NCBI GenBank assembly: GCA_019419405.1
Contig: DYAA01000117.1
Span: 1 to 15,002 of the forward strand
Reading direction: 5' to 3'
Length of the DNA stretch: 15,002 nucleotides
Source: Collinsella sp.
GTDB taxonomy: Bacteria; Actinomycetota; Coriobacteriia; Coriobacteriales; Coriobacteriaceae
The translations under genes were made by a program, and so were the position numbers. Below, one piece after another: positions 1 through 6,745 of this stretch. The notes under the pieces were generated by a model. That model made no database searches, was not told the origin of the DNA, and saw only the letters and a program-made list of their open reading frames with translations. Positions within the stretch are counted from its first letter, which is position 1; the number at the start of each line of letters is the position of its first letter.

Positions 1-1
1 G

Positions 2-394
2 TCACGCTTCCATATCGAGCCCCGCAACCTGCGTCAGTACGTGTCTTCCGCCAACCGCGAGTCCTCGATGTTTGAGCAGGTGCTCGTGAGCATGCTCGGC
101 ATGGATACCTCCGATGACGAGCGCGACGCCAAGCTCGAGCGTGCGTTTAAGAAGCTTCACGACCTGACCGAGGGTGTGCACACTGCGCTGCTCAAGAACC
201 GCGTTTTTGAGTCGCTCAACGCCGTGGTCGAGGACGCCGACATCGATGCACTCGATGAGGAAATCACTCGCTCCGAGTCCACCAAAGCCAAAAACGAAGA
301 GATAGCCACGCCGGCTTCGCACGAGGATTCTCTCGTAAAGCCGCTCAAGGTCGTCGCCCCTTCGCACTCCGGCACCGCCACGGCGGGCAAATAA
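2..394 (+). CDS. C-terminal part of an unrecognised protein (partial, 5' end outside window)
   Basis: The frame is open from the first bases to a TAA at 392-394, giving about 130 residues of a C-terminus. I do not recognise the family. The visible part begins with a mostly helical stretch (RFHIEPRNLRQYVSSANRES near the start), continues as a charged, probably alpha-helical region rich in Asp, Glu, Lys and Leu, and ends in a Ser/Thr/Pro/Ala-rich tail that looks disordered. No membrane segment, cysteine cluster or catalytic motif is seen. A GTG at position 41 could serve as a start, but nothing resembling a ribosome-binding site precedes it and the frame reads sensibly upstream, so a truncated gene is more likely. 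apt follows after 40 bases, suggesting co-transcription. Confidence 0.6.
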   Translation, partial: SRFHIEPRNLRQYVSSANRESSMFEQVLVSMLGMDTSDDERDAKLERAFKKLHDLTEGVHTALLKNRVFESLNAVVEDADIDALDEEITRSESTKAKNEEIATPASHEDSLVKPLKVVAPSHSGTATAGK

Positions 395-434
395 CCGCTG
401 CCGCTTATCCGGCAACCCATTGAAAGGTCATGCA

Positions 435-965
435 ATGTACGACTTCGAATCTCAAATCGTCGACATCCCCGACTATCCCGAGCCCGGAGTCGTCTTTAAA
501 GACATCACGCCGCTCTTTGGCAATCCCGAGGCGCTCAAAGCCATGACCGATGCCCTCGCCGAGCACTTTGCCGGCATGGGGATCACCAAGGTCGTGGGTC
601 CCGAGGCTCGCGGCTTTATGGTTGGCGTACCGGTGGCTGTAGCCCTTGGCGCCGGCTTTGTTCCCGCACGTAAACCGGGCAAGCTGCCGCGCGAGACCGT
701 AAGCCAGAGCTACGAGCTCGAGTACGGCACCGATTCAATTGAGATCCATGCCGACGCTATCAGCTCTAAAGATACCGTGTTGATTCTGGACGACTTGGTC
801 GCGACGGGCGGAACCGTCGAGGCAACAGGTAAACTGGTGCGAGATATGGGCGCAAAGCTTATCGGTTACGGTTGTATACTTGAGCTTGCGTTTCTCAACC
901 CGCGCGAGAAGCTCACGCCGTCTGATGACGATGTGGAGCTCTTTAGCCTGGTGACGGTAGGCTAG
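435..965 (+). CDS. apt: Adenine phosphoribosyltransferase
   Basis: This enzyme converts adenine and PRPP to AMP and pyrophosphate in cytosolic purine salvage. The 176-residue product matches the usual bacterial length of 170-180. It carries the family N-terminus with PDYPEPGVVFKDITPL (residues 12-27), the EARGF segment (57-61), the flexible-loop region around KPGKLPRETVSQSYELEYG, and the PRPP-binding motif VLILDDLVATGGT (115-127) with the acidic pair Asp119-Asp120. The ATG at 435 was chosen because GAAAGG at 422-427 lies at good spacing; an in-frame TTG at 420 has no such site. It lies between an unrecognised upstream gene and a cell-wall hydrolase, and the operon is probably only positional. 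Confidence in the function is very high. Confidence 0.97.
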   Translation: MYDFESQIVDIPDYPEPGVVFKDITPLFGNPEALKAMTDALAEHFAGMGITKVVGPEARGFMVGVPVAVALGAGFVPARKPGKLPRETVSQSYELEYGTDSIEIHADAISSKDTVLILDDLVATGGTVEATGKLVRDMGAKLIGYGCILELAFLNPREKLTPSDDDVELFSLVTVG

Positions 966-997
966 CCGTTACCCTTAGTTACTGGAAAGGAAGCTAC

Positions 998-2110
998 ATG
1001 CGCACAGCAAACACGCACAAAAACATGGCACGCTGCGCTGCTACGGCAACCCTCGCTTGTGTTTTGGGCTTGGGCCTCGCGGCTCCTGCCTACGCCGATA
1101 CCGCATCCGACCTTGCCGCTGCTCGTACGAAACTCGAGCAGATCGGCACCCAAACCCAGCAGATTTACGATGAGCTTGCCACGCAGACGCAGGCGCTCGA
1201 TCAGACTGCCGGCGAGATCACGCAAAAGCAGCAGGAGATCGCCGATGGTCAGGCCAAGCTCTCGACCTATGTCGCCGGCGAGTACAAAACCGGCGGTCTG
1301 AGCCTGCTTCAGGTTTTGACGGGTGTCGATGATCTGAGCGATATGCTCAACCGTCTGTTCTACTACGGCAAAGTTTCCGATAAGCAAGCTCAGACCATTC
1401 AAGAGGTCAAGGAGCTTAAGCAGCAGCTCACCGATAAGCAGGCCGAGCAGGAGAAGAACGTCGCCACCACGCAAAAGAAGGTCGACGAGCTTAATGCCCA
1501 GCAGGCTGAAGCCCAGAACGTCGTAAACTCCCTGGATTCGCAGCTGCAGGCCGAGCTCGCTGCCGAGGCCGAGGCCAACGCTGCGCTGCAGGCTGGCATT
1601 AATGCTAGCACCGCCGAAAAGGCCACGGTGAGCAACGACACCGCCGGTACGACCGAGAACACCAACAATGGCGGCCAGACCAACAATAACAACAACCAGG
1701 GCGGCAACACGCCGGCTCCCGCACCGCAGCCTGCCCCCACGCCCGCTCCGGCTCCCACGCCTTCAGCACCGAGTCAGTCTGTTGATGGTGGCTCCGTTGT
1801 TTCGCGCGCCTACAGCAAGCTCGGCTATGCGTATTCTTGGGGCGGCATTGGACCGAACAGCTTTGACTGCTCCGGTTTTGTAAGCTATTGCCTCACGGGA
1901 CGCTACTGCCGTCTGGGCACCACGGTCGACTTCATGGGTTGGACCCGTGTGTCCGATCCGCAACCCGGCGATGTTGTGGTTAACTCCTACCATACCGGCA
2001 TTTATATCGGTAATGGTCAGATGATCCATGCTTCCGACTACAAAACGGGCGTCATCATCAGCTCCGTTGCCGCCGGCATGAACAACAATTACATTTTCGT
2101 GCGCTACTAA
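998..2110 (+). CDS. Secreted NlpC/P60 peptidoglycan endopeptidase with N-terminal coiled coil
   Basis: This is a predicted exported cell-wall hydrolase that would cut peptide stems of peptidoglycan. The 370-residue protein has a signal peptide at residues 1-33 (basic start, hydrophobic core, AYA before the likely cleavage site). Residues 36-200 form a long Gln/Glu/Ala-rich coiled coil resembling CwlO/PcsB-type N-terminal domains. An Asn/Gly-rich then Pro/Ala-rich low-complexity linker spans about 218-260. The C-terminal NlpC/P60 domain (265-370) has catalytic Cys291 in FDCSGF, His332 in YHTGIYIG and a third polar residue, His344, in MIHAS. A strong site (GGAAAGGA, 984-991) precedes the ATG. 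It follows apt by 32 bases and ends at a terminator. In characterised relatives the coiled coil controls or localises the enzyme, for example through FtsEX; that is inference here. Confidence 0.93.
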   Translation: MRTANTHKNMARCAATATLACVLGLGLAAPAYADTASDLAAARTKLEQIGTQTQQIYDELATQTQALDQTAGEITQKQQEIADGQAKLSTYVAGEYKTGGLSLLQVLTGVDDLSDMLNRLFYYGKVSDKQAQTIQEVKELKQQLTDKQAEQEKNVATTQKKVDELNAQQAEAQNVVNSLDSQLQAELAAEAEANAALQAGINASTAEKATVSNDTAGTTENTNNGGQTNNNNNQGGNTPAPAPQPAPTPAPAPTPSAPSQSVDGGSVVSRAYSKLGYAYSWGGIGPNSFDCSGFVSYCLTGRYCRLGTTVDFMGWTRVSDPQPGDVVVNSYHTGIYIGNGQMIHASDYKTGVIISSVAAGMNNNYIFVRY

Positions 2111-2133
2111 TTTATTACTGCAGCGAACGAACG

Positions 2134-2173
2134 TGGGCCTCGCGATCTTGAGTCACGAGGCCCATTCTTTTTT
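2134..2173 (+). terminator. Rho-independent terminator after the NlpC/P60 gene
   Basis: A perfect 9-bp stem pairs TGGGCCTCG (2134-2142) with CGAGGCCCA (2156-2164) across a 13-base loop. It is followed directly by TTCTTTTTT. It lies 24 bases past the stop codon of the hydrolase gene and closes the apt transcription unit. Confidence 0.92.
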
Positions 2174-2196
2174 CCCTACCGTTTGCCATAAAATCA

Positions 2197-2233
2197 GGAC
2201 GGCTATCTAGTATTCAAAACTAGATAGCCGTCC
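2197..2233. promoter_or_regulatory. Perfect 15-bp inverted repeat, candidate operator upstream of degV
   Basis: GGACGGCTATCTAGT (2197-2211) and its exact reverse complement (2219-2233) flank a 7-base spacer. No T-run follows on either strand, so it does not look like a terminator. The right arm ends 19 bases before the likely -10 box of degV and touches the position of the -35. The half-site CAAAACTAGATAGCC (2215-2229) recurs with one change in front of the DUF1836 regulator gene (3889 down to 3875), which suggests the regulator binds both. The binding protein is inferred. Confidence 0.7.
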
Positions 2234-2258
2234 AATCAATCAAAAAGATGGCTATAAT
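2230..2258 (+). promoter_or_regulatory. Probable degV promoter
   Basis: A perfect TATAAT lies at 2253-2258, 29 bases before the degV ATG. The hexamer at the matching 17-base distance (2230-2235, GTCCAA) is a poor -35 and overlaps the end of the inverted repeat at 2197-2233. A weak -35 beside an operator-like palindrome fits an activated or repressed promoter. Confidence 0.55.
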
Positions 2259-2287
2259 TGTTGGGGAACAACTAGAAAGGACCCTCA

Positions 2288-3154
2288 ATGAGCTGGGCAC
2301 TTATCTCAGATTCGAGCTGCAATCTTCGCGATTGGCAACCGACTGCACCCCGTACCACCTTTGCATTCGCTCCTCTCAAAATTCGAGTAGGGGAGCGCGA
2401 ATTTGTCGACGACCTTTTGCTCGATGTTCACGAGCTTAATGTTGCCATTCAGTCGGAAGCCAGCGCATCATCGAGCGCCTGCCCAAGCGTGGGGGAGTGG
2501 GCTGAGCTCTTTAAGCTCGCCGACAAGACGATCTGCATGCCAATCTCGGAGGGTGTCTCTGGAAGCTATAACGCTGCCGCTACGGCACGCGATATGGTAC
2601 TTGCCGAGGAGCCCAATCGTCAGATTCACCTGGTCAATTCGCGGGCAGCAGGCGGCAAGATGGATCTGATCTTCTTGCTGTTTGATCGTTATCTTGCAAG
2701 TAACCCGGACGTTTCCTTTGAGGACGCCTGCGCTTACTTCGACAGTCTCGAGCAAAACAGCAAGATTCTCTTTAGCCTGTGTAATTACGAGAACCTTGCA
2801 AAGGCAGGACGCATTCCTAAGGCAGCCGGCGTCATTGCCAACAAGCTCAATATTCGCATTTTGGGCACGGCGAGCGAGGCCGGTAAAATCGAGCTCCTCG
2901 GGCACACGCGTGGCGAAAAGAAGATGCTCAACAAGATCATCGACACCATGGAAGCCGAAGGTTTTACGGGCGGCGAGGTCGTTATCGACCATGTCGAGAA
3001 TGAGGCAGGCGCCCAAGCACTTGCCAGCCGAATTGTGGAGCGCTGGCCAGGCTCCAAGACTATCATCATGCCCTGTAACGGGCTAGATTCATACTATGCC
3101 GAAATGTATGGGCTCATTATCGGCTACGGCATGGGCGTGGCTTCGGGCCAATAA
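2288..3154 (+). CDS. DegV family fatty-acid-binding protein
   Basis: DegV (FakB-type) proteins are cytosolic two-domain proteins that hold one fatty acid, in some species presenting it to the kinase FakA for phosphorylation. The 288-residue length is normal. The family start (ALISDSSCNL, residues 4-13) is present, as are the SACPSVGEW segment (63-71) at the place of the usual TSQPS motif, the ligand-contacting loop ISEGVSGSYNAA (86-97) and the NLAKAGRIPK segment in the middle of the chain. The final GLIIGYGMG replaces the more usual HxGPG end. The ATG at 2288 has AAAGGA (2276-2281) at 6-base spacing. No fakA is in the window, so a kinase partner is not shown. The gene stands alone and is convergent with a DUF1836 regulator whose promoter shares its operator-like motif. 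Confidence 0.9.
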   Translation: MSWALISDSSCNLRDWQPTAPRTTFAFAPLKIRVGEREFVDDLLLDVHELNVAIQSEASASSSACPSVGEWAELFKLADKTICMPISEGVSGSYNAAATARDMVLAEEPNRQIHLVNSRAAGGKMDLIFLLFDRYLASNPDVSFEDACAYFDSLEQNSKILFSLCNYENLAKAGRIPKAAGVIANKLNIRILGTASEAGKIELLGHTRGEKKMLNKIIDTMEAEGFTGGEVVIDHVENEAGAQALASRIVERWPGSKTIIMPCNGLDSYYAEMYGLIIGYGMGVASGQ

Positions 3155-3173
3155 CGTCCAACCAAGCAAAAAT

Positions 3174-3219
3174 ACGGGCGGGACAAAGTGGCAGATAGCC
3201 CTTTGTTCCGCCCGTTTTA
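3174..3219. terminator. Bidirectional terminator between degV and the DUF1836 gene
   Basis: ACGGGCGGGACAAAG (3174-3188) pairs with CTTTGTTCCGCCCGT (3201-3215), 15 bp with one G-U wobble, across a 12-base loop. The plus strand continues with TTTTA. The minus strand continues with ATTTTT. It therefore suits both converging genes. Confidence 0.9.
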
Positions 3220-3227
3220 TACGTCGG

Positions 3228-3839
3228 CTAGCTATTAAACCCATTAAACTTTAGATAGCTCATCAGGTACGCTTTCGAAACGAAGGATGAAACCGCACTG
3301 CGCACAAGCAGCGACTCACGCGTTACCTGATGCGCCGTATCGGGAACCGGCGCCTGCTCGACGGAAAACGCCGAACGAATCGATGCCTCGAGCTGATCGA
3401 CCACATAATCGAAGGCCGTCGGGGCATCGTAGCTCAAACGCTGAATGTTAAAGAGTGCCTGCACCGCAGCAATAGGTAGCACCTGCTTAAAGAGGCAGAT
3501 AGCGATCAGGCGGGCAATCTGCTCGCGGCCATATTGCTTTTTGACCGGAGCAGGCACCAGGCCGACCTTCACGTAGTTATTGATCATCGATGGCGTAATG
3601 ACAGGGTGCTCAACGCAAATGGACAGCGGCTCCATCCACAGCGCAACATACTCAATGACCTGGTCGCGGTAGAGTGTCACATTGGGCAACTGGTTATAGC
3701 GCGGCAGACTCAACGTATTGAGTTTACGCACGATATCGGACTGAATGAATGCATCGGGCAGCACCGTGGGCTGAATATCCTCGGGCTTAATGCTTACCGA
3801 CGAATCGGACATCGGAATAACGTGTTTAACGTGGTTCAT
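3228..3839 (-). CDS. DUF1836 family (MerR-like) transcriptional regulator
   Basis: The 203-residue protein matches DUF1836 proteins, DNA-binding regulators with a MerR-type helix-turn-helix. The central block ITPSMINNYVKVGLVPAPVK (81-100), then KQYGREQIARLIAICLFKQV (101-120), is the recognisable signature. B. subtilis YkrK, which controls the protease gene htpX, is a studied member as far as I recall. The N-terminal 30 residues and the Ala/Val-rich tail after about 160 are less typical. The start at 3839 was chosen for the GGAGG sequence just upstream; an in-frame ATG at 4001 would run across the trxB terminator and is rejected. Its own promoter carries the 15-base motif also found before degV. 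The likely role is autoregulation plus control of degV, which is inference. Confidence 0.85.
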   Translation of the reverse strand: MNHVKHVIPMSDSSVSIKPEDIQPTVLPDAFIQSDIVRKLNTLSLPRYNQLPNVTLYRDQVIEYVALWMEPLSICVEHPVITPSMINNYVKVGLVPAPVKKQYGREQIARLIAICLFKQVLPIAAVQALFNIQRLSYDAPTAFDYVVDQLEASIRSAFSVEQAPVPDTAHQVTRESLLVRSAVSSFVSKAYLMSYLKFNGFNS

Positions 3840-3863
3840 AAAGGTCCTCCGTTCATTTTCTAT

Positions 3864-3890
3864 ATTGTATTCTAGGTTATCTAGTTTTGC
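3864..3890 (-). promoter_or_regulatory. Promoter of the DUF1836 gene with shared operator half-site
   Basis: Read on the minus strand, TACAAT (3869-3864) is a plausible -10 placed 24 bases before the ATG. CAAAACTAGATAACC (3889-3875) lies just upstream, in the -10/-35 spacer. It matches 14 of 15 bases of the right arm of the palindrome before degV. A binding site in the spacer would suit repression, so negative autoregulation is the simplest reading. No good -35 hexamer is visible. Confidence 0.55.
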
Positions 3891-3911
3891 ATACCACATA
3901 GCCGGCAAGTA

Positions 3912-3953
3912 AAAGTGGTTGGACAACACATTGATGCATCGTCCAACCACTTT
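3912..3953 (-). terminator. Rho-independent terminator after trxB
   Basis: AAAGTGGTTGGAC (3912-3924) and its exact reverse complement (3941-3953) form a 13-bp stem with a 16-base loop. Read on the minus strand the stem is followed by TTTTACTT, a short T-rich tail. It begins about 40 bases after the trxB stop and lies upstream of the DUF1836 promoter, insulating the two genes. Confidence 0.82.
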
Positions 3954-3993
3954 GTTTAAAGATAGCAACCTTACATAAGATATATTATCGTAC

Positions 3994-4932
3994 TTATTCA
4001 CGGAGAAACGCGTATGCGCTCGTTGCTGCTATGGCTCCGTCCGAAACGGCGGTCACAACCTGGCGTAAACGCTTGGAACGGATATCGCCGGCTGCGAATA
4101 AGCCGGGCGTACGGGTGGCCATCGAATCGTCGGTGACAATGCCGCCGTCAGGAGCCAGATCGACTAGATGCTCAACCAGCTCGGTATGCGGCAGCATCCC
4201 CGTAAAGACAAAGATGCCAAACGAGCCAGGTTCAAATGACTCGGTATGAGTCTCGCCAGATGCATTGTCCTTAAAGGTAATCGTCGTTGGCATGGCTTCG
4301 CCCGATAGCTCCACAATACTAGTTTGGTACCTAACTGTAATATTGTCCTTTGCGAGTACTTTCTGAACAACACCATCGGGCGCACGAAACTGGTCGCGGC
4401 GCAGCACGATGGTCACACTGCTGGCAATGTCGGACAGGAACAGCGCCTCTTCGCATGCCGAATTGCCACCACCGATTACAAAAACCTGCTTGCCGCGGAA
4501 AAACATGCCGTCACATGTTGCGCAATATGAAACGCCACGACCGCGATACGTATCCTCGCCTGCGAAACCTGCCGGACGCGGCGTGGCACCCATGCAAGCG
4601 ATAACGCTCGAGGCCAGCGTATCGCCCATATCGTGATGCACCGTAAACAACGCTGCATCGGCATCGTAATCGATACCCGTAACCATGCTCCATGTAACCT
4701 GTGCTCCCAGGCCCTCTGCATGCTGCTGAAAACGCTCGCCAAGTTCGGCGCCACTCAGGAGCGGGAAACCCGGATAGTTCTCGACCTCATTGGTTGTGGC
4801 GATCTGCCCTCCCGACATGCCCTGCTCAATCACGGTCGTCGTCAGGTTGGCACGCGCAGCATAAATGGCGGCAGCATAGCCCGCGGGGCCGCCACCGATA
4901 ATCGCAACATCGATCGGCTGATCGGTAGTCAT
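3994..4932 (-). CDS. trxB: Thioredoxin-disulfide reductase
   Basis: This FAD-dependent cytosolic enzyme passes electrons from NADPH to thioredoxin. The 312-residue length is typical. In order: the FAD dinucleotide-binding motif GGGPAG (13-18), the GGQIATT and ENYPGFP segments (41-57), the redox-active CATC (Cys137, Cys140) within SYCATCDGMFF, the NADPH-binding GGGNSA (154-159), the basic RRDQFRA segment (178-184) and the C-terminal FAD contact AAGDIR (280-285). The ATG at 4932 was chosen because GAGAGGA stands at good spacing. A longer in-frame start at 5007 adds an unrelated Cys/His-rich sequence and would cross the divergent promoter region. The gene diverges from a glycosyltransferase gene and is monocistronic. 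Confidence 0.97.
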   Translation of the reverse strand: MTTDQPIDVAIIGGGPAGYAAAIYAARANLTTTVIEQGMSGGQIATTNEVENYPGFPLLSGAELGERFQQHAEGLGAQVTWSMVTGIDYDADAALFTVHHDMGDTLASSVIACMGATPRPAGFAGEDTYRGRGVSYCATCDGMFFRGKQVFVIGGGNSACEEALFLSDIASSVTIVLRRDQFRAPDGVVQKVLAKDNITVRYQTSIVELSGEAMPTTITFKDNASGETHTESFEPGSFGIFVFTGMLPHTELVEHLVDLAPDGGIVTDDSMATRTPGLFAAGDIRSKRLRQVVTAVSDGAIAATSAYAFLRE

Positions 4933-5007
4933 GGAACATCCTCTCGTCGAAACATTGACGTTCTTTGCGCTCATACCCAAATTTACGTGAACGTGACACT
5001 CATGCAC

Positions 5008-5013
5008 TACAAT
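5008..5013 (+). promoter_or_regulatory. Possible -10 box of the glycosyltransferase gene
   Basis: TACAAT at 5008-5013 lies 38 bases before the chosen ATG. No convincing -35 is seen upstream. A direct repeat ACGTGA-ACGTGA (4985-4996) sits at the -35 position and could be a regulator site, though two short copies may be chance. Confidence 0.3.
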
Positions 5014-5050
5014 GATAAATCCGTATTACAAAGCTGAAGGGGAGTTATCG

Positions 5051-6352
5051 ATGGACCAGGCGCAGACGAGTGACGACGCTCCCCTGCTCACGCACAGCAC
5101 TCCCCAATCGGAGCAAACCACGCTCCTGGCTCAACAAAAACCTCTCGTGACCATCGTGCACGCCTCCGTTGGCTCGGGCCACAAGGCCGCCGCAAATGCG
5201 ATAGCGCAGGCATTCGACCTCATCCGCGGCACCAATGGCATCCCCGAGGATATTGAGATTGAAGTGCTCGATATCCTTGATTTTGGACGTATTAAATTCG
5301 ACGGCAATAAGACCGCGGCTTCTTTTACGGGAGCCACGCGCCCCATTTACGACCTGACCTGGCGATATACGCTTACGGGACATCTTCTCTGGGGTGGCGG
5401 AACGGCATGGTCGCGAATTATGTTCCCCGCCTTCAACGAATATATTCGTAGCCGCAGGCCCATAGCCGTGGTTGCAACGCACATCACAGCAGCCAATGTT
5501 GCCGTGGGCGCCCGCGTAATTACGGGTATCGATTATCCGGTCATCTGCGTACCGACCGACTACGAAGTCGAGGGATGGTGGCCCCACAAGGACACCGATT
5601 TATTCTGTGTTGCCAACGAATTTATGGCCGAAACGCTGCGTCCGCGCAAGGTGCTCGAGACAAAGATTCGCATTACCGGCATTCCTATTCGCGCCGGATT
5701 CGACACGGATTACGATCGCGAGGAAGAGCTAGCTAAGTTCAACCTCCCCACCGACAAGACCGTCGTGCTGGTAATGGCCGGTGCCAGCTTGCCTCAACCG
5801 TACGTTCGCTTTCGCGCGGAGATGGACCGCACCCTCCCCTTCCTACGCAGCTTCGAAGACATGCACTTTGTCTTTTTGCCGGGCAAAGACACCGAATATG
5901 CCACCCGCCTCAAAACGCTCTTCGACGCCATGAAGCTCGAAAACGTCACGGTTCTGGACTATGTCGATGATATGGCAGCGCTTATGCACGGCTGCGACCT
6001 GGCAATTCTCAAATCGGGCGGACTCACCGTCACCGAATGCCTGTGCGCACACCTGCCGATGATCCTGCTGGGCAAGTCCTATGGCCAGGAAAAGGCCAAC
6101 ACCACCATGCTCACCGGCATGGGCGCCAGCATGCATGTCACCACCGCACGAGAGCTCATCGTGACGTTGCGTCATCTCCACGATCATCCTGAGTCGCTCA
6201 AGGCACTGCTCATCAACGGCGAAGTACTACGCCGCCCACACGCAGCCGAAGACATAGCCATCGCAACCATGGAGCTCGTAGGCAAACCCCAAAAGCGCAA
6301 AAGAGCCTTTTGCCGCTTCTACTGGGGCGGAAAACCCGCGCATATCCGCTAG
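5051..6352 (+). CDS. MGDG-synthase/UgtP-like lipid glycosyltransferase (GT28)
   Basis: The 433-residue protein belongs to the family of processive diacylglycerol glycosyltransferases (plant MGD synthase, B. subtilis UgtP), which move sugar from a UDP-sugar to a membrane lipid at the inner face of the membrane. A 30-residue Gln/Thr-rich leader precedes the acceptor domain, which opens with HASVGSGHKAAANA (37-50), the hallmark Gly-x-Gly-His of the MGDG_synth domain. VPTDYEVEGWW (168-178) follows. The GT-B donor domain has the VMAGASLP loop (241-248) and KSGGLTVTE (321-329), the nucleotide-sugar site. The end is very basic (KPQKRKRAFCRF, 412-423), which may aid membrane binding. The ATG at 5051 has AAGGGGAG at good spacing; an earlier ATG at 5012 has none. 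The acceptor and sugar cannot be told from sequence. Confidence 0.85.
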   Translation: MDQAQTSDDAPLLTHSTPQSEQTTLLAQQKPLVTIVHASVGSGHKAAANAIAQAFDLIRGTNGIPEDIEIEVLDILDFGRIKFDGNKTAASFTGATRPIYDLTWRYTLTGHLLWGGGTAWSRIMFPAFNEYIRSRRPIAVVATHITAANVAVGARVITGIDYPVICVPTDYEVEGWWPHKDTDLFCVANEFMAETLRPRKVLETKIRITGIPIRAGFDTDYDREEELAKFNLPTDKTVVLVMAGASLPQPYVRFRAEMDRTLPFLRSFEDMHFVFLPGKDTEYATRLKTLFDAMKLENVTVLDYVDDMAALMHGCDLAILKSGGLTVTECLCAHLPMILLGKSYGQEKANTTMLTGMGASMHVTTARELIVTLRHLHDHPESLKALLINGEVLRRPHAAEDIAIATMELVGKPQKRKRAFCRFYWGGKPAHIR

Positions 6353-6365
6353 CGTCTTTATGTCC

Positions 6366-6469
6366 GCTTACCTGCGGGAGGCCCCTATATATCATCCCAT
6401 GCTCAAACATTCTCGCTTCGCTGCGAAACTGCGCGTGGGACGATATATAGGGGCCTCCCGCAGGTAAGC
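6366..6469. repeat. Long palindromic element, copy A
   Basis: Arms of 34 bases (6366-6399 and 6436-6469) are reverse complements with a single mismatch, and the pairing can be extended three more base pairs inward with one wobble. The 36-base loop contains a small inner hairpin (TTCG-CTG-CGAA). The inner part, from about 6388 to 6446, recurs in reverse orientation in copy B. No T-run follows, so simple termination is not the obvious role. It begins 14 bases after the glycosyltransferase stop codon. Confidence 0.85.
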
Positions 6470-6546
6470 TGCGTTTACGTACTAGCAGCTATACCAGATT
6501 CCCCACCACTAGAACCTTCAAAGGCGAAACCGGAAAATCTAAATAC

Positions 6547-6595
6547 AGTAAGCCAATGCGACAAAGGGATTGTTCCTTTGTCGCATTGGCTTACT
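6547..6595. terminator. Perfect 21-bp hairpin, probable bidirectional terminator
   Basis: Bases 6547-6567 and 6575-6595 are exact reverse complements around the 7-base loop GATTGTT. The position between two converging genes fits a shared terminator. The T-runs are imperfect: on the plus strand TTTTTT starts about 13 bases beyond the stem, and on the minus strand only CTGTATTTA follows. The stem is unrelated in sequence to the two flanking palindromic elements. Confidence 0.65.
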
Positions 6596-6623
6596 AGAAT
6601 GTAAATATTTTTTCAAGCGAGTA

Positions 6624-6734
6624 GCCGCCCGCCCGCCTCTCTCACATATCGTTCCACGCGCAGTTTCGCAGCGAGCGAAGCGACGCGAGAATGTTTGAGC
6701 ATGGAATGATATAGGTAAGCCCCGGGCGGGAGGG
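6624..6734. repeat. Long palindromic element, copy B (inverted relative to copy A)
   Basis: The inner arms ATATCGTTCCA (6646-6656) and TGGAATGATAT (6702-6712) pair with one mismatch. Outer GC-rich arms (CCCGCCC near 6628-6636, GGGCGGG near 6724-6730) pair more loosely. Read on the minus strand, the core repeats copy A almost exactly (CATGCTCAAACATTCTCG, then CTGCGAAACTGCGCGTGG), with short insertions totalling about 14 bases in the apical part. One arm base pair differs from copy A on both sides at once (C-G in A, T-A in B), preserving the pairing. It lies 11 bases beyond the dut stop codon. Confidence 0.82.
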
Positions 6735-6745
6735 ATACGAGCGCC

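Larger units (their letters stand above)
6353..6745. other. Gene-free 393-base convergent intergenic region rich in hairpins
   Basis: The region separates the glycosyltransferase gene (plus) from dut (minus), which converge. I see no coding frame with a ribosome-binding site. It contains two inverted copies of a long palindromic element (6366-6469 and 6624-6734) and, between them, a perfect 21-bp hairpin (6547-6595). The remaining bases (about 6470-6546) show nothing recognisable. Confidence 0.8.

Noticed and set aside
962..1474. Long reverse-strand open frames opposite the NlpC/P60 gene and similarly opposite degV (2468-3016), the glycosyltransferase (5045-5587) and miaB (12600-13247)
   Set aside because: They are shadows caused by high-GC codon bias, lie fully within well-supported genes, and have no recognisable domains or ribosome-binding sites.
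3250..3260. TTAGATAGCTC resembling the CTAGATAG operator half-site
   Set aside because: It lies inside the DUF1836 coding region, matches only the short core and has no partner arm.
3840..4001. N-terminal extension of the DUF1836 frame to an ATG at 4001
   Set aside because: It would run through the trxB terminator and the DUF1836 promoter, and the downstream ATG at 3839 has a good GGAGG site.
4933..5050. Longer starts for trxB (5007) and the glycosyltransferase (5012), which would make the divergent genes almost touch
   Set aside because: Neither has a ribosome-binding site, the added residues are unlike the families, and no room would remain for promoters.
6366..6734. Three hairpins in a row resembling a small CRISPR or repeat array
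   Set aside because: The units are not direct repeats of one sequence, spacing is irregular, the middle hairpin is unrelated and no cas genes are present.
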